A stretch of 64,000 nt of DNA, from contig JABBOT010000080.1 in the NCBI GenBank assembly GCA_016165875.1, positions 47,822,032-47,886,031 on the forward strand, in the 5' to 3' direction. Of the stretch, positions 10,291 to 22,631 are shown in pieces (the stretch's first letter is position 1; every line of letters begins with the position of its first letter). The position numbers and the translations under genes are program-made. Source of the stretch: Acanthopleura granulata. Lineage: Eukaryota > Mollusca > Polyplacophora > Chitonida > Chitonidae. The notes beneath the pieces were generated by a model. It was not told where the DNA came from. It ran no database searches and saw only the letters and a list, made by a program, of their open reading frames with translations.

Positions 10291-11795
10291 CATTGTACCC
10301 TCATTTGGGGTTAAGTGGAGTGTAGCTACATATATTATGTACAAACTTCACAATGCTATACAAGACCAGACATAAGAAATGACCAGACTCAGCCATGAAA
10401 TAAATGATCTACTTGAGGTTTGTAAGCCAGACCTAGACTGAGCCACGAGTCTTCTACTTTAGTGAAGAGCCAAGAAAATACACCTCAGTAAACTGTTGCT
10501 CCATATTGACCACTCCTTGCGGTGATGCGGTATCAAAAGAATCTAGCCTTCTTCTTATTTATGTCCCATTTGGGCCACCGTACTATGGTTGTCGTGTTTA
10601 GTTTCTATTTCAGCCGTGTGTCATCGTGCTTGTGTAATATGACCCACAAAACAGCGTCAGCCTTCTAGCGTGTTCTGGCATGTGGTTGGTTTTAGTGGTC
10701 GTTATGTCAAGGGAATCAAATAATGAGTCCTTTGCACGGGGGTTTATGGGCGTAAGAAACAAATACAGGCCATGGTGATAACAGACAGCAGTGTGGCTAG
10801 ACCAATGCCAGTGCACTATGACTCATAGTCTGCTGCTCCTACATGAACGCCAGTCAGCAGAATTATGAAACAAAATACAAAAACAAAAAACTACAAGCAA
10901 CTATGAGTGTTGCATATTTTTCAGCTCTGATTTGAGTTTTGTTCACTGACTGTTGTTTGCGTATCACTAAAAACAAGCAAACAATTTACTTGTTGGTATA
11001 CACGTACCCTGACGTGTGAGGGTTTTCCCGTGGTAGACTGCGTTAGTAACTTCCAGAATGCCCAGATGCCCCTCACCAGTTACAAGCAATGGTGGAATGT
11101 TTGAAGGATCCAAAGCATGTAGCTAGCATCTTTCTAATACACATGATACAAGTTTGACAAAAAATGTATAATAAACATGTATTATGATGTGTTGCCTTGA
11201 TGTATTGCTACGTACAGCAGTGGTACAAATGCTGAAGATATTTTGAACTTAGTTGGCGCTAACACCAACTGAACGAATAGAAATGGTAAGGACTCAGTTG
11301 AAAAGTGTTCATTGTTAAAATGCCTTCAGTCTTATAGTATACCACAATATGATGTTCTATACGATAATATGATAAATATATTTTAATCTGTTTTTGCGCC
11401 AAAACATGTCAGTGTCTGACCTACATTTTCCCTCTCTGTTTGTTTTAGCATGCACTGGAATCCAGTCGCGTGTTGTCGAGGCTTCAGCGTTAATGAGTTT
11501 TGTGTCATTGTACATAGAACCCATAAAACGCACATGCATGTGTAATCTATAACCTGAATCACGTCTTTAACAAGAGCACCTGCATTCTGGCCACAGGAAC
11601 GAATACCCCTGGCACAGAACGCACATTCTGGAAATATATAAAACCCGTGTAAACATGTTTACGATCAAATTATCAAATTAGATCCCGAAGGCCATTTTGG
11701 TTGAATGTCTGTTTCGACTTAAGTAATTGAAGGTAGGCAGTTCAAACTGTGGCGGATTTTATCTTTTTTTCAGTTTTTCAAAGCCGTTGTCTCAC

Positions 11796-11865
11796 CTGTT
11801 ACTATAGAAAAGCTGACAGCCAGGCATACGGCCAGGGTTAGGGATCCTCTCGTGAAACTGTCCAT
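11796..11865 (-). CDS. Ly6/uPAR protein, gene A, exon 1 (signal peptide)
   Basis: The minus strand opens with ATG at 11865 in a good context (gaggaATGG). It encodes MDSFTRG followed by a hydrophobic core (LTLAVCLAV) and SIVT, then one G before the donor 'gtgagac' at 11795. The 70 bases are 23 codons plus one base, phase 1, exactly matching the start of exon 2; the joined codon is Gly just before LQCYSC. This is a textbook signal peptide cleaving next to the LU domain. A possible splice acceptor 'ttacag' about 25 bases upstream suggests a separate 5' UTR exon. The exon differs from paralog B at two bases (one silent, one Phe/Val). It was found by splice-phase matching, as it is too short to stand out alone. 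Confidence 0.8.
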
Positions 11866-12188
11866 TCCTCTCTAGAATGCTGCTTGAATCTGTAACATAT
11901 CAATAAACACTTCAACATCACCATCCCGAGTCAAGTTTAAGACAAAAGCTCTACGACAGAGAATTTTAAGACCTCTCCACTATCGAATGTCAATAGTTCG
12001 AAATTTAATTTGATCTCAGGTACTTTCACTGTTTCGCCTAGTTTCCGCCAATTCATTAATCAGCCATTGTTTGATGTAGACTAGTTTAAATAATTCTTTG
12101 ATCTCTGGCCTGAGATTTTCTCACAGTGTGAAATCCGAAACAATTGTTCACTACATGCTCCGTCGTCTTAAACTTAACATTTTAATGT
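11866..12188. other. Upstream flank of gene A exon 1, no gene seen
   Basis: AT-rich sequence upstream (in the gene's sense) of the start codon. It should contain the 5' UTR and perhaps its splice acceptor. I see no clear TATA box or other core promoter element on the minus strand. Confidence 0.4.
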
Positions 12189-12405
12189 GCCTCCGTGGTC
12201 GAGGGGGATAGGGCGCTAGCATAGCGTAATGATGCAGGTGCCTCTCACCAAGTCGCTGTGAGTTCAGATAGGGCTAATAGTGGTTTTCTATCCAGACTAA
12301 GGGGAGGTCTCTCAGGAACCACGGATAGGTGTGGATTTCCTGCCACCAGAATGCAGGTCACTGTTTTTTAAGTGCAGTATTCTTGAGTACGCCGTAAAAA
12401 ACTGC
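12189..12405 (+). mobile_element. tRNA-derived SINE
   Basis: Begins 'gcctccgtggtcgagg', an A-box-like tRNA start, with a B-box-like 'gtgagttcagat' about 60 bases on. A body follows and the end is 'cagtattcttgagtac.ccgtaaaa', the tail shared by the other SINEs here. The unit B copy is at about 44016-44225, so insertion predates the duplication. Confidence 0.7.
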
Positions 12406-12989
12406 TGAAAAAACAGATCAACCCACATCCTGTCTGCTTAAGATGAGTTTACATTTTGTGTTATCAGTCAGTACCTGTCCCGACTCCCCTTTTCGCACCG
12501 ATGGGGTAAATTGCCTACCTTGATCAGCAATGGCACCTTGGCTGTCTGCGTGGCACAGATATAGTTCGGTAATAACTGACTCGTACAGCGCGCAGTAGAT
12601 GTTTGTAGGAAATAACCCAGGTATGGTCTACCTAGTGATATATAGCTCCCCCAGGTAAATCTCGAGGTATCGTCCCACATATCACGTGACAGGCCTGGAA
12701 TCGACGTGTCTCTTATGTAAAAAAGGACATTTTAATATCACTCCTCGGTCTCCGTGTAAGGAGCTGTATGTTATATCCACAAAGCTAATTCATACTAGAT
12801 CTGCGAGCGAAGAGAGAGATAGTCAAAATATAAGTTAATTATGTACCATTTATCACTGAAATAATGACAGGTCACCAAACTTGACTAATTTTACGGAAAT
12901 TACGCTCTGAGAGAGTGGAGGACAGCTTGTACGTCCTTGTGATATGTGTTGAAATCCACCAGGTAAGGACAATTCTAACGCCTCTACAC

Positions 12990-14545
12990 CTAAGAAAGAT
13001 CAGTTGTAAACTATATCACGTCTTTACAGAGGACACCTACATTCTGACAGCGGGAGTGCATACACCTACCTGTGTGATCTATAAACTGTATCACGCCTTT
13101 ACAGAGAACACCTACATTCTGGCCACAGGGGCACGTACACCTGGCTGAGTGATCGATAAACTTTATCACCAGCGAACTCCTACATTCTAGGCACAAAAGA
13201 ACATTCACCTGTGTGCATGTGTAATCTGTAATCTATGTATCACGTTTGTACCTAGAACACCTAAATTCTTGCCACAGGAGCGCAAACATCCGGCTGTGTA
13301 ATTTATAAATTGTTTCACGTCTGTATCGAGAACATATTTTCTGGCCTCAGGGGGGCATACACATGCCTCTGTACTCTATGACCTGTATCACGTCTTTACC
13401 AAGAGCACCTACATTCTGGCCACAGGAATGAATACCCCTGGCTGCATATGTAATCTGTAAAGTGCATCATGTCTGTACCCATAACACATAAATTCAGACA
13501 ACAGGAGTGTAATTCAGACATCTGGTTGTGCAATCTATAAACCGTATTACGTCTGTACCTAGAACACTTACATTCTGGCCACAGGAGCGCAAACACCTGG
13601 CTGTGTGGTCGGTAAACTGTATCACGCCTGTACCTTAACACCTAAATTCAGACAACAGGGGCGGATACATCTGGTTATGTAATCTATAAATTGTATTACG
13701 TATATACCTGGAACACTTACATTCTGGCCATAGGAGCGAATACATCTGGCTGTGTAACCGATAAACTCTATACACTCTATACCCTCTCGTTGGGTAGCGC
13801 AGTTGATAGAGCGTCCGCTTTTGGACGGGGAGATGTGGGTTCAAACCTAGGTCGGGTCATACCAAAGACTTTAAAAAATGGTACATCTTGCTTCCTCGCT
13901 AGGTGCTCAGCAATAAGAGGATAAATGGTGGACTGGTCGGCCCGGTGTGAGTATAATGTGACTGGGTGAAGGGACTTGTTGGGTGTCTTCGGCAAGTCTC
14001 GGTGAGGCAGCACCAGATAAAAGATACGGTGGAAATGCGTCCTGCACCAAGGAGACACCGCCTTCGTATCAGTGAAATATTCTTGAGTAGGGTGTTAAGC
14101 AATAAGCATTCATTCATTCATTATAAACTCTATCATGTCATTACCGAGAACACTTACATTCTGGTCTCAGGAGCGCATATGTCTGGCTTGTGATCTATTA
14201 ACTTTATCACGTCTTTACCGAGAACACCTGCATTTTAGACACAAAAGCACATTTACCTGGCTGCATCTGTAATCTATAAACTGTATCACATCTGTAACAT
14301 CCATAACACCTTAATTCAGGCAACAGGGGCACATAATCTGGATGTGTAATGTATAAACTGTATCACATCTGTAACATCCATAACACCTAAATTCAGGCAA
14401 CAGGGACACATAATCTGGATGTGTAATCTATAAACTGTATCACATCTGTAACATCCATAACACCTAAATTCAGGCAACAGGGGCACATACATCTGGATGT
14501 GAAGTCTAATAACTGTATCACGTCGGTACAAGAACACCTACCTGC
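12990..14545. repeat. Minisatellite, ~75-80-bp period, unit A
   Basis: Repeated word pattern: 'atctataaactgtatcacgtctttac', then 'gaacacctacattctggccacagg', then 'gcacatacacctggctgtgtg'. Most units are diverged. The right end is a younger block with an exact 77-base period: 'cacatctgtaacatcc' starts at 14287, 14364 and 14441. A SINE (13781-14122) is inserted in the array. Unit B has five such units in place of three. Confidence 0.9.
13781..14122 (+). mobile_element. tRNA-derived SINE with (ATTC)n tail, inside the minisatellite
   Basis: A-box-like 'tagcgcagttgatagagcg' and B-box-like 'gggttcaaacc' lie about 45 bases apart, as in a tRNA. A body follows with 'tataatgtgactgggtgaag' and 'cctgcaccaaggagacaccgc', then a tail of CATT repeats. 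'ataaactctat' occurs before (13761-13771) and after (14123-14133), a likely target-site duplication, although this word also belongs to the minisatellite. The same insertion is in unit B (45679-46020), so it is older than the duplication. Confidence 0.85.
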
Positions 14546-17500
14546 TCTCAAAATGCTACTCTGGCTTTTTTCACATTATAAAGCACTTGCTGTAAGATGT
14601 GTTCTATGTAGAGAAATTAAATTGTGTTTATCTTTTCATGGTAAGCCTATTACAAACAAAGAGATCCATACAGCTGTAAAATTTCTCACTGCCACATTTG
14701 AAAATACTGCCTTCTAAAGATGTTGAATTATTACACCATTGATTGCGTTGTGTCTCATTAAATACGTTTTGCCGTGATTTGTGTGCACTTTGTGAGGAAG
14801 TGTCAACCAGGAGTTCCGTACTATACGGTACTAAATATGACTTGTACCTATAGGTCTTGTTAGTTCTTCTGACGGTAACATGTTGTTTTAAGAAGAAATT
14901 AATAAATGTGGAGATGCCCCTGTGCTACCCATGATTTCAAACGTTGTTTTGCCATCCATCCTAGACAGGGATGCCTAGTTTGAGGACTGAAAAGACGCAA
15001 CCGTGTGTGTCGAATTTTGTCTGACCTGATGTAAGTGTGACAACTGGCGTTTATGCTCCTACTCTCCAGATATAGAGAGGTCCGAATAGAACTGATGAGG
15101 CAATAAGGGAGGTGCTCTGGGGTATTGGTGGGGAATGCGCTATCTGTTACCTCCATGTCGTGTCCAGGGCATTATCATGGTTTTAAGCGATGTGTAGCTC
15201 ACTTCATGAGGGTGTATAATCCAAGCCGACCAATCAGGATGTTCTATTTAACAGAGGCATCTCAGCAGCTTGTACATAAATTTACTGTATCGATAGATCT
15301 GAAAGTTGTTTAGCAACACAAGCTGAAAACAGACAAACTGTGAAAGAACTGAATTTTCTGGAAGTCTATGGAGGTCCTTGAACTGCTTTATATGGCCTCG
15401 ACTTTACCGTGCCCTCTTTCTACCTCGCTTTGATACTAAGTTTTTTTACACAGATTCGCTACCTCGATGCATCGCTGCCTCGCCCTGTAACACATCGGTG
15501 CTAGAAAGGTTGGCGAGATGTGTCAAAGGCGTCAAGCGATAAGAGAAGCTTTAGGTCAACATGAAATCAGACAGGAATAAAATGAATATGTAATGGATAT
15601 ATCACACAAAGGGCATATATCCATGTATAACCATCCATGTATGACTGAATGTTTGTAGAACAGGTGACGGAACAAAATGAATAATGTATGAAAAACAACA
15701 CGACAAAATGCTCATAACACCTACCGCTGCCGGCCAACAGTTAATTTTCAGATACAGAAGTTACCCATATCAATAAGTGGAAAGTAGCTGGGTAAGGTAA
15801 ACCAGCCTAGTAGAATATGTCGAGCAGGGAGTCATTTAAGACGTCCGTATATGACCAAACCAAACCAGCTCTGCCATAAATAACCAGCTGACAACCTCAC
15901 CCAGAGGCACCGGAAACCTGCGAAACATTCCCGCTCATGTAGCCTGTGTCTCACCACCAATAGAAATCAGAAGCAGTCTGGAGAGCACCAGCTGGACAAA
16001 GGGGTTTAGTTGTGTTGTGTGAACTCGGGAGATGCGTTGGAGTCCTTGAGAAGTAAAATTTTATATGTGAATAAAAACAACTTGATTAGGTAAAAATATT
16101 ACCTAAATTGTCTTTCTAAATGACATGTAACAATCTGATATATTCAGCTAAAGGGTTAACTAAATGCACTTTCCAAATGGTAGGAAACAATCCGTACCTG
16201 ATTAGGCGTTAACAGGATAATACATCAGTCTCAAGCAAACAACCTTCGTTCGATCGCTGACACACTAAACTTCATGTCGGTGCATGAATCAGCAAACAAA
16301 CATGTTTCCATTTTGCTTTGCGAAGTCTGAAACAATTAAACATAGCGGGTTTTGAGTGACCCGGGAACACTGTGCATTTTGTGCCTCAGGTATTGTTCAA
16401 AAAATGGTGAGTATGGCTTTAAGTAAATCGAATGACTTTAATAATGAATGAAAGAGTCAAACAATCAAACAATCAATCAATCCTTTTCTTGCAAGAATCC
16501 GAAAATGCTTCTATAAAATTGGAATATTGCAATACATTGCTTAAGGTGGACCATTTGGTGTTTTGTATTTTCAACCACTTTCTCCGGATGGGCACTGTAT
16601 TCTTCACCTTGACGGATTGATGCCTCTATTTAATTTTGCTTAACGTCTCTCCTCAAGAATATTGCACAAAATGTGACAGATTTGTGAGTGTTCTTCAGCT
16701 TGTGTAACATGTATTGGTGGCGATTTGGAACCTGACCCTGAGGTTGTTGGTTCGAAACCCGGAGAGGTCTCAGCCAATTTTCTGTACTAGAATCTGTGCT
16801 GTATCCAGAAAGTGTAATCTCTAATAACGATAATACTGTTACTTAAATTCACTTTCTAAATGACATCTACCAATCTGATATGTTCAGCTAAGAGAGCTGT
16901 GTCATTTCTGACCACCAGTGAGGTAATGCATGTGTTTGTCTTCTCGTTTTTTCGTTTGATCTCCATGTCGTCCTCGCGGGAAACCTCTAGAAATCCTTCC
17001 ATATATTATTATTCTCTCACGTTAAACTGGGATAATAATGCAATATCTCCAAAACTGTTACAGATAGATAAGCCAAAATGTGCAGTTTTAATAATGAACA
17101 GTCATTAATGCGGAGAAACCAGTTACCATTTCGTTTTGGATTCCTTGAATCCCACGAAAAAGAATTTCCCAGGTATACGATGGGGGTTAATTGTAATGGA
17201 TTAGGAAATCTGAGAGGCCGAAGTAAACCGTCGCCCTTTGGGAAGTTACTGACAAACTCTCTCGTCATATTGGCGGTAGAAAATCTGGATCCACACGCAC
17301 CATCTTAACTTTACGACCACGTAGTACATACTGCTGTTTATCATCTTTAAAGAGCTCGTAACGTTAAGAAGGCTTCGTTCAAAGCCAGACTGTGCAAAGG
17401 GACCTAAAGGGTTAAAATATAACATATTTTTGTTTACACTGGTTTGTTTGTTTATTGTATGTTTGACTGTGCCTTAATGTGGCTTTCAGCATGAATTTGG

Positions 17501-18234
17501 TCCTATCACGTCGGTGTCTCCTTGTATCTGGCATAGTCGTACTGTTGACTGAGTGGAACACCATGAAACAATTACACCTCGCCATTCGCATAGTGCAGAC
17601 ATCATGGGCCAGTTTAATGAAGAGTACTTAAGCTAAGTAAGCCTTAACTATCATGGCAACGTATGTTATACAGAGATGAAGCGCACTTAGCTATTCCTCT
17701 TATGCATAGCGCAATGCGAGGCAGTACAAAGATCACCCATTTCAAAGTCACGCCTCGTGTGTCGCAAGTCACAATTGTAGATTCTATCCAACTTTGGTTC
17801 GTTTGTTCCGGTCTCACATTTAAAATCAATAAAAATATACGCTTTCTACATCGTATCCAGATTATGCCTTACAACTGAAGATTTTCAGCGCATAAAGTGT
17901 TTTACTCCAAAAGTATAGGTATGTTCTTCAAATGAGTCCGTGAAGAACGCTTGTTTATCGATGTGGACGGTTGAATAAACACAGTCGGATCTTGGTAGTA
18001 TTGGGCTTGTTATTGTTAAGCATAATTAGTGTCTGTGTGACGTACTGTGTAGGGGTATAGCTAATTAAGCACCTAACAGGGGCGGGTGAGTGGCTGAACT
18101 AATACAGGTGATTCAAATTCACATGTCATGTCACACCTTGATGTGTCAGATTCCTAATATCACCTAGTATAGGAAATATAGGGAATACGTATTTCCAATA
18201 GACAGGAAATCGTCCACCTGTTGCACAAGTCGGT
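14546..18234. other. Non-coding stretch with a SINE remnant
   Basis: No supported gene. Short open frames occur (for example 15156-14899 minus and 17268-17017 minus) without recognisable domains or splice context. Around 16640-16770 there are SINE-like words ('ctcctcaagaatattgca', 'ggttcgaaacccggag', the latter B-box-like), a weak old tRNA-SINE remnant. Confidence 0.5.
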
Positions 18235-19079
18235 TACCAACCTTGCTGACAGACACAAATCTCCCGCGATATGACGCCATGTCCGGGTTGAATCTGTAAC
18301 ATAACCAGGTGCACCCGAAGAAATAGGCCAGCTAAAAATATTCGCTACCAATGACGATCCGATACTGTATCTTTTTTCAACATAGAAGGCATCAACTTTA
18401 ATCTCTTTACATCAGGCTTAGGAAGTCGGGTTTTAAGCAAATCTGGTCATACAAAATAAATGATCGATCAACAGAGGAGGCCACAGAGCGTGAGTAACAT
18501 CCACACAAAACAAGGGAGATAATTTTCTTTCGGGCAGACTCTTGACTCGGTTTACCAGAACAAAATCAATCACCATTTTTCTCTCGAGGGACAACGAGCA
18601 TCAACAGGTTTTATTCAAAGTAGGTCAAATTAGATTAAGACCGTCAGATGAAAATGTCATTCTTGTTTCCATCAAAGTGCACCAATGCCATTGGTGTGTG
18701 GGCATTTAAATCGTTTTCTTTTCCGTGTATATATAATCTATGCAGAGGGTGTATATTCACAGTACACAGTTTAGTCATCTAGATCATGTGGTCATCTGTA
18801 GGAATTTCGTTTTTGTTTTTTGGCTTAATTGTTGTGAGGGACTCACTATCGGAGAGGAAAAATGATAAACAAATGGCTTGTTCAAATTTCAGACAGCGAT
18901 AGGCCTTACCCAAGATCAATAAAAGAAAGAAGACTCTTGAATAAGTTCAATACATATATTTGAACAAAATGGACAAATAGTACAATCGACGATATTATAC
19001 CAATACAGTACAGATAATTGCAAAAATCTATATCCTTACTGATGATAGCGTCCAAATCCTGATGGAATATCCAGGTTTC
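18235..19079. other. 845-bp segment present only in unit A
   Basis: Unit B joins 'gtcggt' directly to 'caaatccgag' (near 50976), skipping this segment. I see no gene in it. Bases ~18843-18880 ('ctatcggagaggaaaaa.tgataaacaaatggct') match in reverse complement bases ~49005-49050 of a segment found only in unit B, so both indel segments contain pieces of one repeat family. Confidence 0.8.
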
Positions 19080-19130
19080 CAAATCCGAGTCAGTCCACGT
19101 AAATATAGAATCCACAGTTCATGGGAATTC

Positions 19131-19207
19131 GAATGAATAAATGAATGATTATGGCTTAACGCCACATCGGCAATATCTCAGCCATATCGTGGCGATCATG
19201 GGAAATC
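19131..19207 (+). mobile_element. Short dispersed-repeat fragment, unit A only
   Basis: The 77 bases beginning 'gaatgaataaatgaatg', then 'ttaacgccacatcggcaatat' and 'cagccatatcgtggcgat', are absent at the matching place in unit B (near 51029). The wording resembles a dispersed repeat I associate from memory with abalone genomes; this is recollection, not a database match. Confidence 0.5.
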
Positions 19208-20571
19208 GAAGAATAAAAGAATCGAAGAATGGTGCAGTGGGCACGGTACCCCGATTATGGTACATATCCAACTCCCCGACAAGGTGAAACTTTCCTAGGC
19301 TGACAGGTTGACAATGGTGCCGAGCTGTTTAAACGCCGTATGTTTAACTCCTCAGAAATGTACACAAAGTCACTTTCAGGTTAAACCGGGATGAAATATA
19401 CGTAATCGCACAAAGAGACAAAGAACAATACAACCTCCAAAATACAAGCTGTCGGAAAAATAGCAAGTGGGCGAAACACAAGCTCACAAAGTGCTACGTA
19501 CAGAAAAATGGAGTACAAGATGATGAATGTCGAATGACGTGAGAGCTGATATCTCCAAACTCAGCAAAATACTTCAAAGTGCACGACAGTAAATATGACC
19601 GCTCTGAAGTTACTTGAGTAAAAGACTGCGAGCTCTACATCGTCGCCTCTCATAGTTATAGACTACGGTAAAGAATATTTTGGATAATTTGATCGTAAAC
19701 ATATTTACACGGGTATAATATCTTTCCAGAATGTTCGCCCTATGTACAATGACACGAAACTCATTAACACTGAAGCCTCGAGAACGCACGACTGGATTCC
19801 AGTGCATGAGATAACAAACAGAGAGAGAAAAATGTAGGTCAGACACTGACACGTTTGGTGCAAAAACAAATTAAAAGATATTGTACAATATTTTAAAGAC
19901 GGTGTTCATTGTGTATTACATAATTTTGTTGCGTTTTTTTGCTGAGTTTTTTTTTTTTCGCTTTTCTTGTTATATTGTGAGGTCTGCAGATCTGGTTTCA
20001 AGCCCGGGTCTGATGATATCAAAGATTTTAAAAGTGGTATTTGTTGCTGCCTCGCTTGGCGCTCAGCATTGAGGGGTTTGAGTAAAGAAACAGGCCAAGT
20101 GTCGGTATAATGTGACTGGGTGGAATGTCATGTTTTGTGTGCTTGGGATGGTACAAGCCGGTGTGTTTCGTTACACATGCACTCAATATTGTTTGAAAGG
20201 TCATCTCTATTTTAATAATATGTCTATTTGTACACAGGCCTCAATTAACCGCCATTACCTTTAATTTTAAGGCTGCTGGTAGAAATAAATTTAACACTCT
20301 CGCCAAACTCTCGCCAAATTTAACATCATTAGCGACTAACCCTGTGTTAAATGTGCTTAGTTAACTCTTACCTTGGGTTAAATTTGCATTGTTCAAGGCG
20401 GCGTTAAAGTTAACCATTGGTTAAAGTGGTCCTAACCCAGGGTTATTTTTAACCCATGGATGAAGATGGATTAAATGACTTCCTGCTCACTTACTTCACA
20501 TTATTCACGACTCTGGTAACATGAAGGATTTTTTTTATACATAAACTATATTGATTTTGGCAAAATATTTG
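19208..20571. other. Non-coding stretch with SINE remnant and TTAACCC-rich patch
   Basis: No gene seen. 19978-20132 resembles the head and middle of the (ATTC)n-tailed SINE ('ggtttcaagcccgggtc' as B-box, then 'tataatgtgactgggtgg'). 20330-20460 is dense in 'taaccctg', 'gggttaaa' and 'aacccagggtta' words in both orientations, suggesting an inverted-repeat element with blurred ends; a related 'ttaaccctgggtta' occurs at 21481-21494. Confidence 0.5.
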
Positions 20572-20585
20572 CTTGATTTATTTGA

Positions 20586-20912
20586 ATGAATGAATGCTTA
20601 TTGTTTAACGCCCTACTCAATAATATTTCACTTATACGAAGGCGGTGTCTCCTTGGTGCAGGACGGATTTCCACCGTATCTTTTATCTGGTGCTGCCTCA
20701 CCGAGACGACTTGCCGAAGACACCCAACAAGCCCCCTCACCCAGTCACATTATACTGACACTGGGCCGACCAGTCCACCCTCTATCATCTTATTGCTGAG
20801 CGCCTAGCGAGGATGCAGAATGTACAATTTTTTAAAGTCTTTGGTATGACCCGACCCAGGTTTGAACCCAGATCTCCCCGTCCGAAAGCGGACGCCCAAC
20901 CAACTGCGCTAT
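20586..20912 (-). mobile_element. Young tRNA-derived SINE, unit A only
   Basis: Reverse orientation of the family at 13781: the CATT-type tail is at the left ('aatgaatgaatgc'), the B-box at 'ggtttgaaccc' (reverse) and the A-box near 20900. It is bounded by a perfect 14-base target-site duplication, 'cttgatttatttga', at 20572-20585 and 20913-20926. Unit B has a single copy of that word (52426-52439) and no SINE: an empty site. Confidence 0.93.
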
Positions 20913-20915
20913 CTT

Positions 20916-21162
20916 GATTTATTTGATTGGTGTTTTACACCGTACTCAAGAATATTTCATTTATATGACGGAAGCCAGATTAATGGGGGGAGGAAGCCGG
21001 CCAGAGACCGGGGGAAACCCACGACCATCCGCACGTTGCTGACAGATCTTCCCACGTACGACCGGAGAGGAAGCTACCATGAGCTGGACTTGAACTCACA
21101 GCGATCGTATTTGGTGGGAAGCTTCTAGTTCATTACGATGTGCTAGTGCGCTAACCCACTTT
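20916..21162 (-). mobile_element. tRNA-derived SINE (second family)
   Basis: Starts at its tail end, 'tttgattggtgttttacaccg'. The body word is 'gaggaagccggccagagacc' and the tRNA-like head is at the right: B-box reverse 'ggacttgaactc' and A-box reverse 'tagtgcgctaaccca'. It is the same family as 28876-29135. The 'ttgatttattt' that served as target for the neighbouring SINE is this element's own tail flank. Present in unit B at about 52430-52688. Confidence 0.85.
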
Positions 21163-22060
21163 GGAAAAATAAGTCATATGTGTATATACAGCTGACATGG
21201 CAACATAGTTCACTGATTGTTGTGATTTGTATATTGCTACAACGTTATCATTTTTTTTTGGTTTTTGTTTCTGCACAGGAAAGATAGGAGACACAGAAAT
21301 GAATGACTTTATAACATGCACTATCTACATAGGCATAACCAAGTTATTACAGCGTACATATATTTTTTCCATTGTTGCCATGGTACACACTGGAACTCTT
21401 CATGCCAACAACTCCGGAACTCCACAGTCTTTGTGGAGAATTGACCAATCATAACAACTGACATGACAAATGCAGTCACTTAACCCTGGGTTAGCTAACA
21501 ATATGTCTAACCAAAGGTTCAGGGATCGCTTGCACGAAGGGGTCGTGGCTACAATCGATTGTAAGCTCTTCAACTGAGGTGACAATCGATTTTAAAATTA
21601 AGTTATGTCGCTTGCACAAAGGAATTGTAAGGTGATTGTAACTTTCCGAAGTAAGTAGCCCGAATTTGACTCGAGCATAAAGGTGCTCTGTGTACCAGTG
21701 AACAAGTTTTCTTCATTTTCAAAAGACTTCTACATCATAATGATTCAGCAGGTAACAACAACAACATGTGAATAATTTCCTGCAAACGACATTTTGAGGA
21801 AATTAAATTGTATACATTTAGGGCTACGTATTAAAAGCGACATGGTTCAGTACAGACTACGGACTTATATAACCATTACTGTGATAGCGGTTAGTATGCA
21901 CTAAAAGCATGTATGATGTTATATTTTGTTATGACGAGCCCTGAGGTCAATAATTAATACGATGGCCATGAATTAACATATGGGTTGCGGTGACAACTAT
22001 TTTTTTTACATTAAATACTACTCTTCTACACATATTGTTATTAGAACGGTTATTGTTTAC
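21163..22060. other. Non-coding stretch
   Basis: No gene seen. 21520-21640 contains the palindromic word 'acaatcgattgta' and two direct copies of 'gcttgcac.aagg', possibly a small fold-back element. The rest is AT-rich. Confidence 0.4.
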
Positions 22061-22074
22061 AAGTAATCCAATGA

Positions 22075-22600
22075 TTCTCTAACATATTTCCTTTACAAAA
22101 GGCTTAGCATATGTCCTCTACATATTACCGTTACAAAATGTTTAGTATAGAGTAGAATGCTCTGCGTATTAGCGTTACAAAAGGTTGGGCATAGATTATG
22201 GTACTCTACATATTTCCGTTATATAGGTTTAGTGTAGGGTAGGGTGCTCTGCATATTACCGTTACAAAAGGTTGAGCATAGGGTAGGGTGCTGTTCATAT
22301 TTCCGTTACATTGGTTTAGTATAGAGTAGAGGCTCTGCGTATCATCATGACGATGGTTAACAATTGATAACAATGATAAAGGTTAGTATAGACTGCGGTC
22401 CGATACGTATTACCGTGACAAAGGTTTAGTACTGAGTACTTTGTGGTGTACATACTCATACCCTGACAAAGGTCAAGTGACATATTTTTTTACCCTGACA
22501 AAGGCTAGAATACACTATTTGGTGCTATATATATTACGATGAAAAGGGTTACTAGAATAGGGCGCTTGATGCATTCCTGTGATGAGGGATAGTATATCGT
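22075..22600. repeat. Degenerate tandem repeat, ~56-bp period
   Basis: Recurring pattern 'catattaccgttacaaaaggtt.agcatagggtagggtgctctg', repeated about eight times with growing divergence toward the right, where only 'accctgacaaagg' remains clear. The unit B copy is at about 53590-54110; one short 'ctctgc' word is missing there. Confidence 0.75.
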
Positions 22601-22631
22601 AGCTTGACACTGACTCGTCTGTATATACTTG

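Larger units (their letters stand above)
869..11795 (-). other. Intron 1 of Ly6/uPAR gene A, with Polinton relic
   Basis: The 10,927-base intron runs between the donor 'gtgag' at 11795-11791 and the acceptor 'ag' at 870-869. Bases 881-4385 hold no gene I can support: AT-rich sequence, a short hairpin at 2807-2828 (arms of nine bases around a four-base loop) and a promoter-like patch near 2535-2600. Bases 4416-10290 hold the Polinton relic. Bases 10300-11795 show nothing recognisable. Confidence 0.8.

Noticed and set aside
13781..13870. tRNA gene
   Set aside because: A and B box-like words are present, but they are the head of a SINE with a ~340-base body and CATT tail; no true tRNA cloverleaf was established.
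14287..14517. CRISPR-like regular repeats
   Set aside because: 77-base units stand head to tail without spacers, in eukaryotic DNA: a minisatellite.
14899..15156. 85-codon minus-strand frame, open in both units
   Set aside because: Unit identity is high everywhere, so conservation of an open frame is weak evidence; no domain, signal peptide or splice context.
20546..20807. Open frames on both strands over 20.55-20.8 kb
   Set aside because: They translate the SINE at 20586-20912; near-identical frames appear at the other SINE copies.
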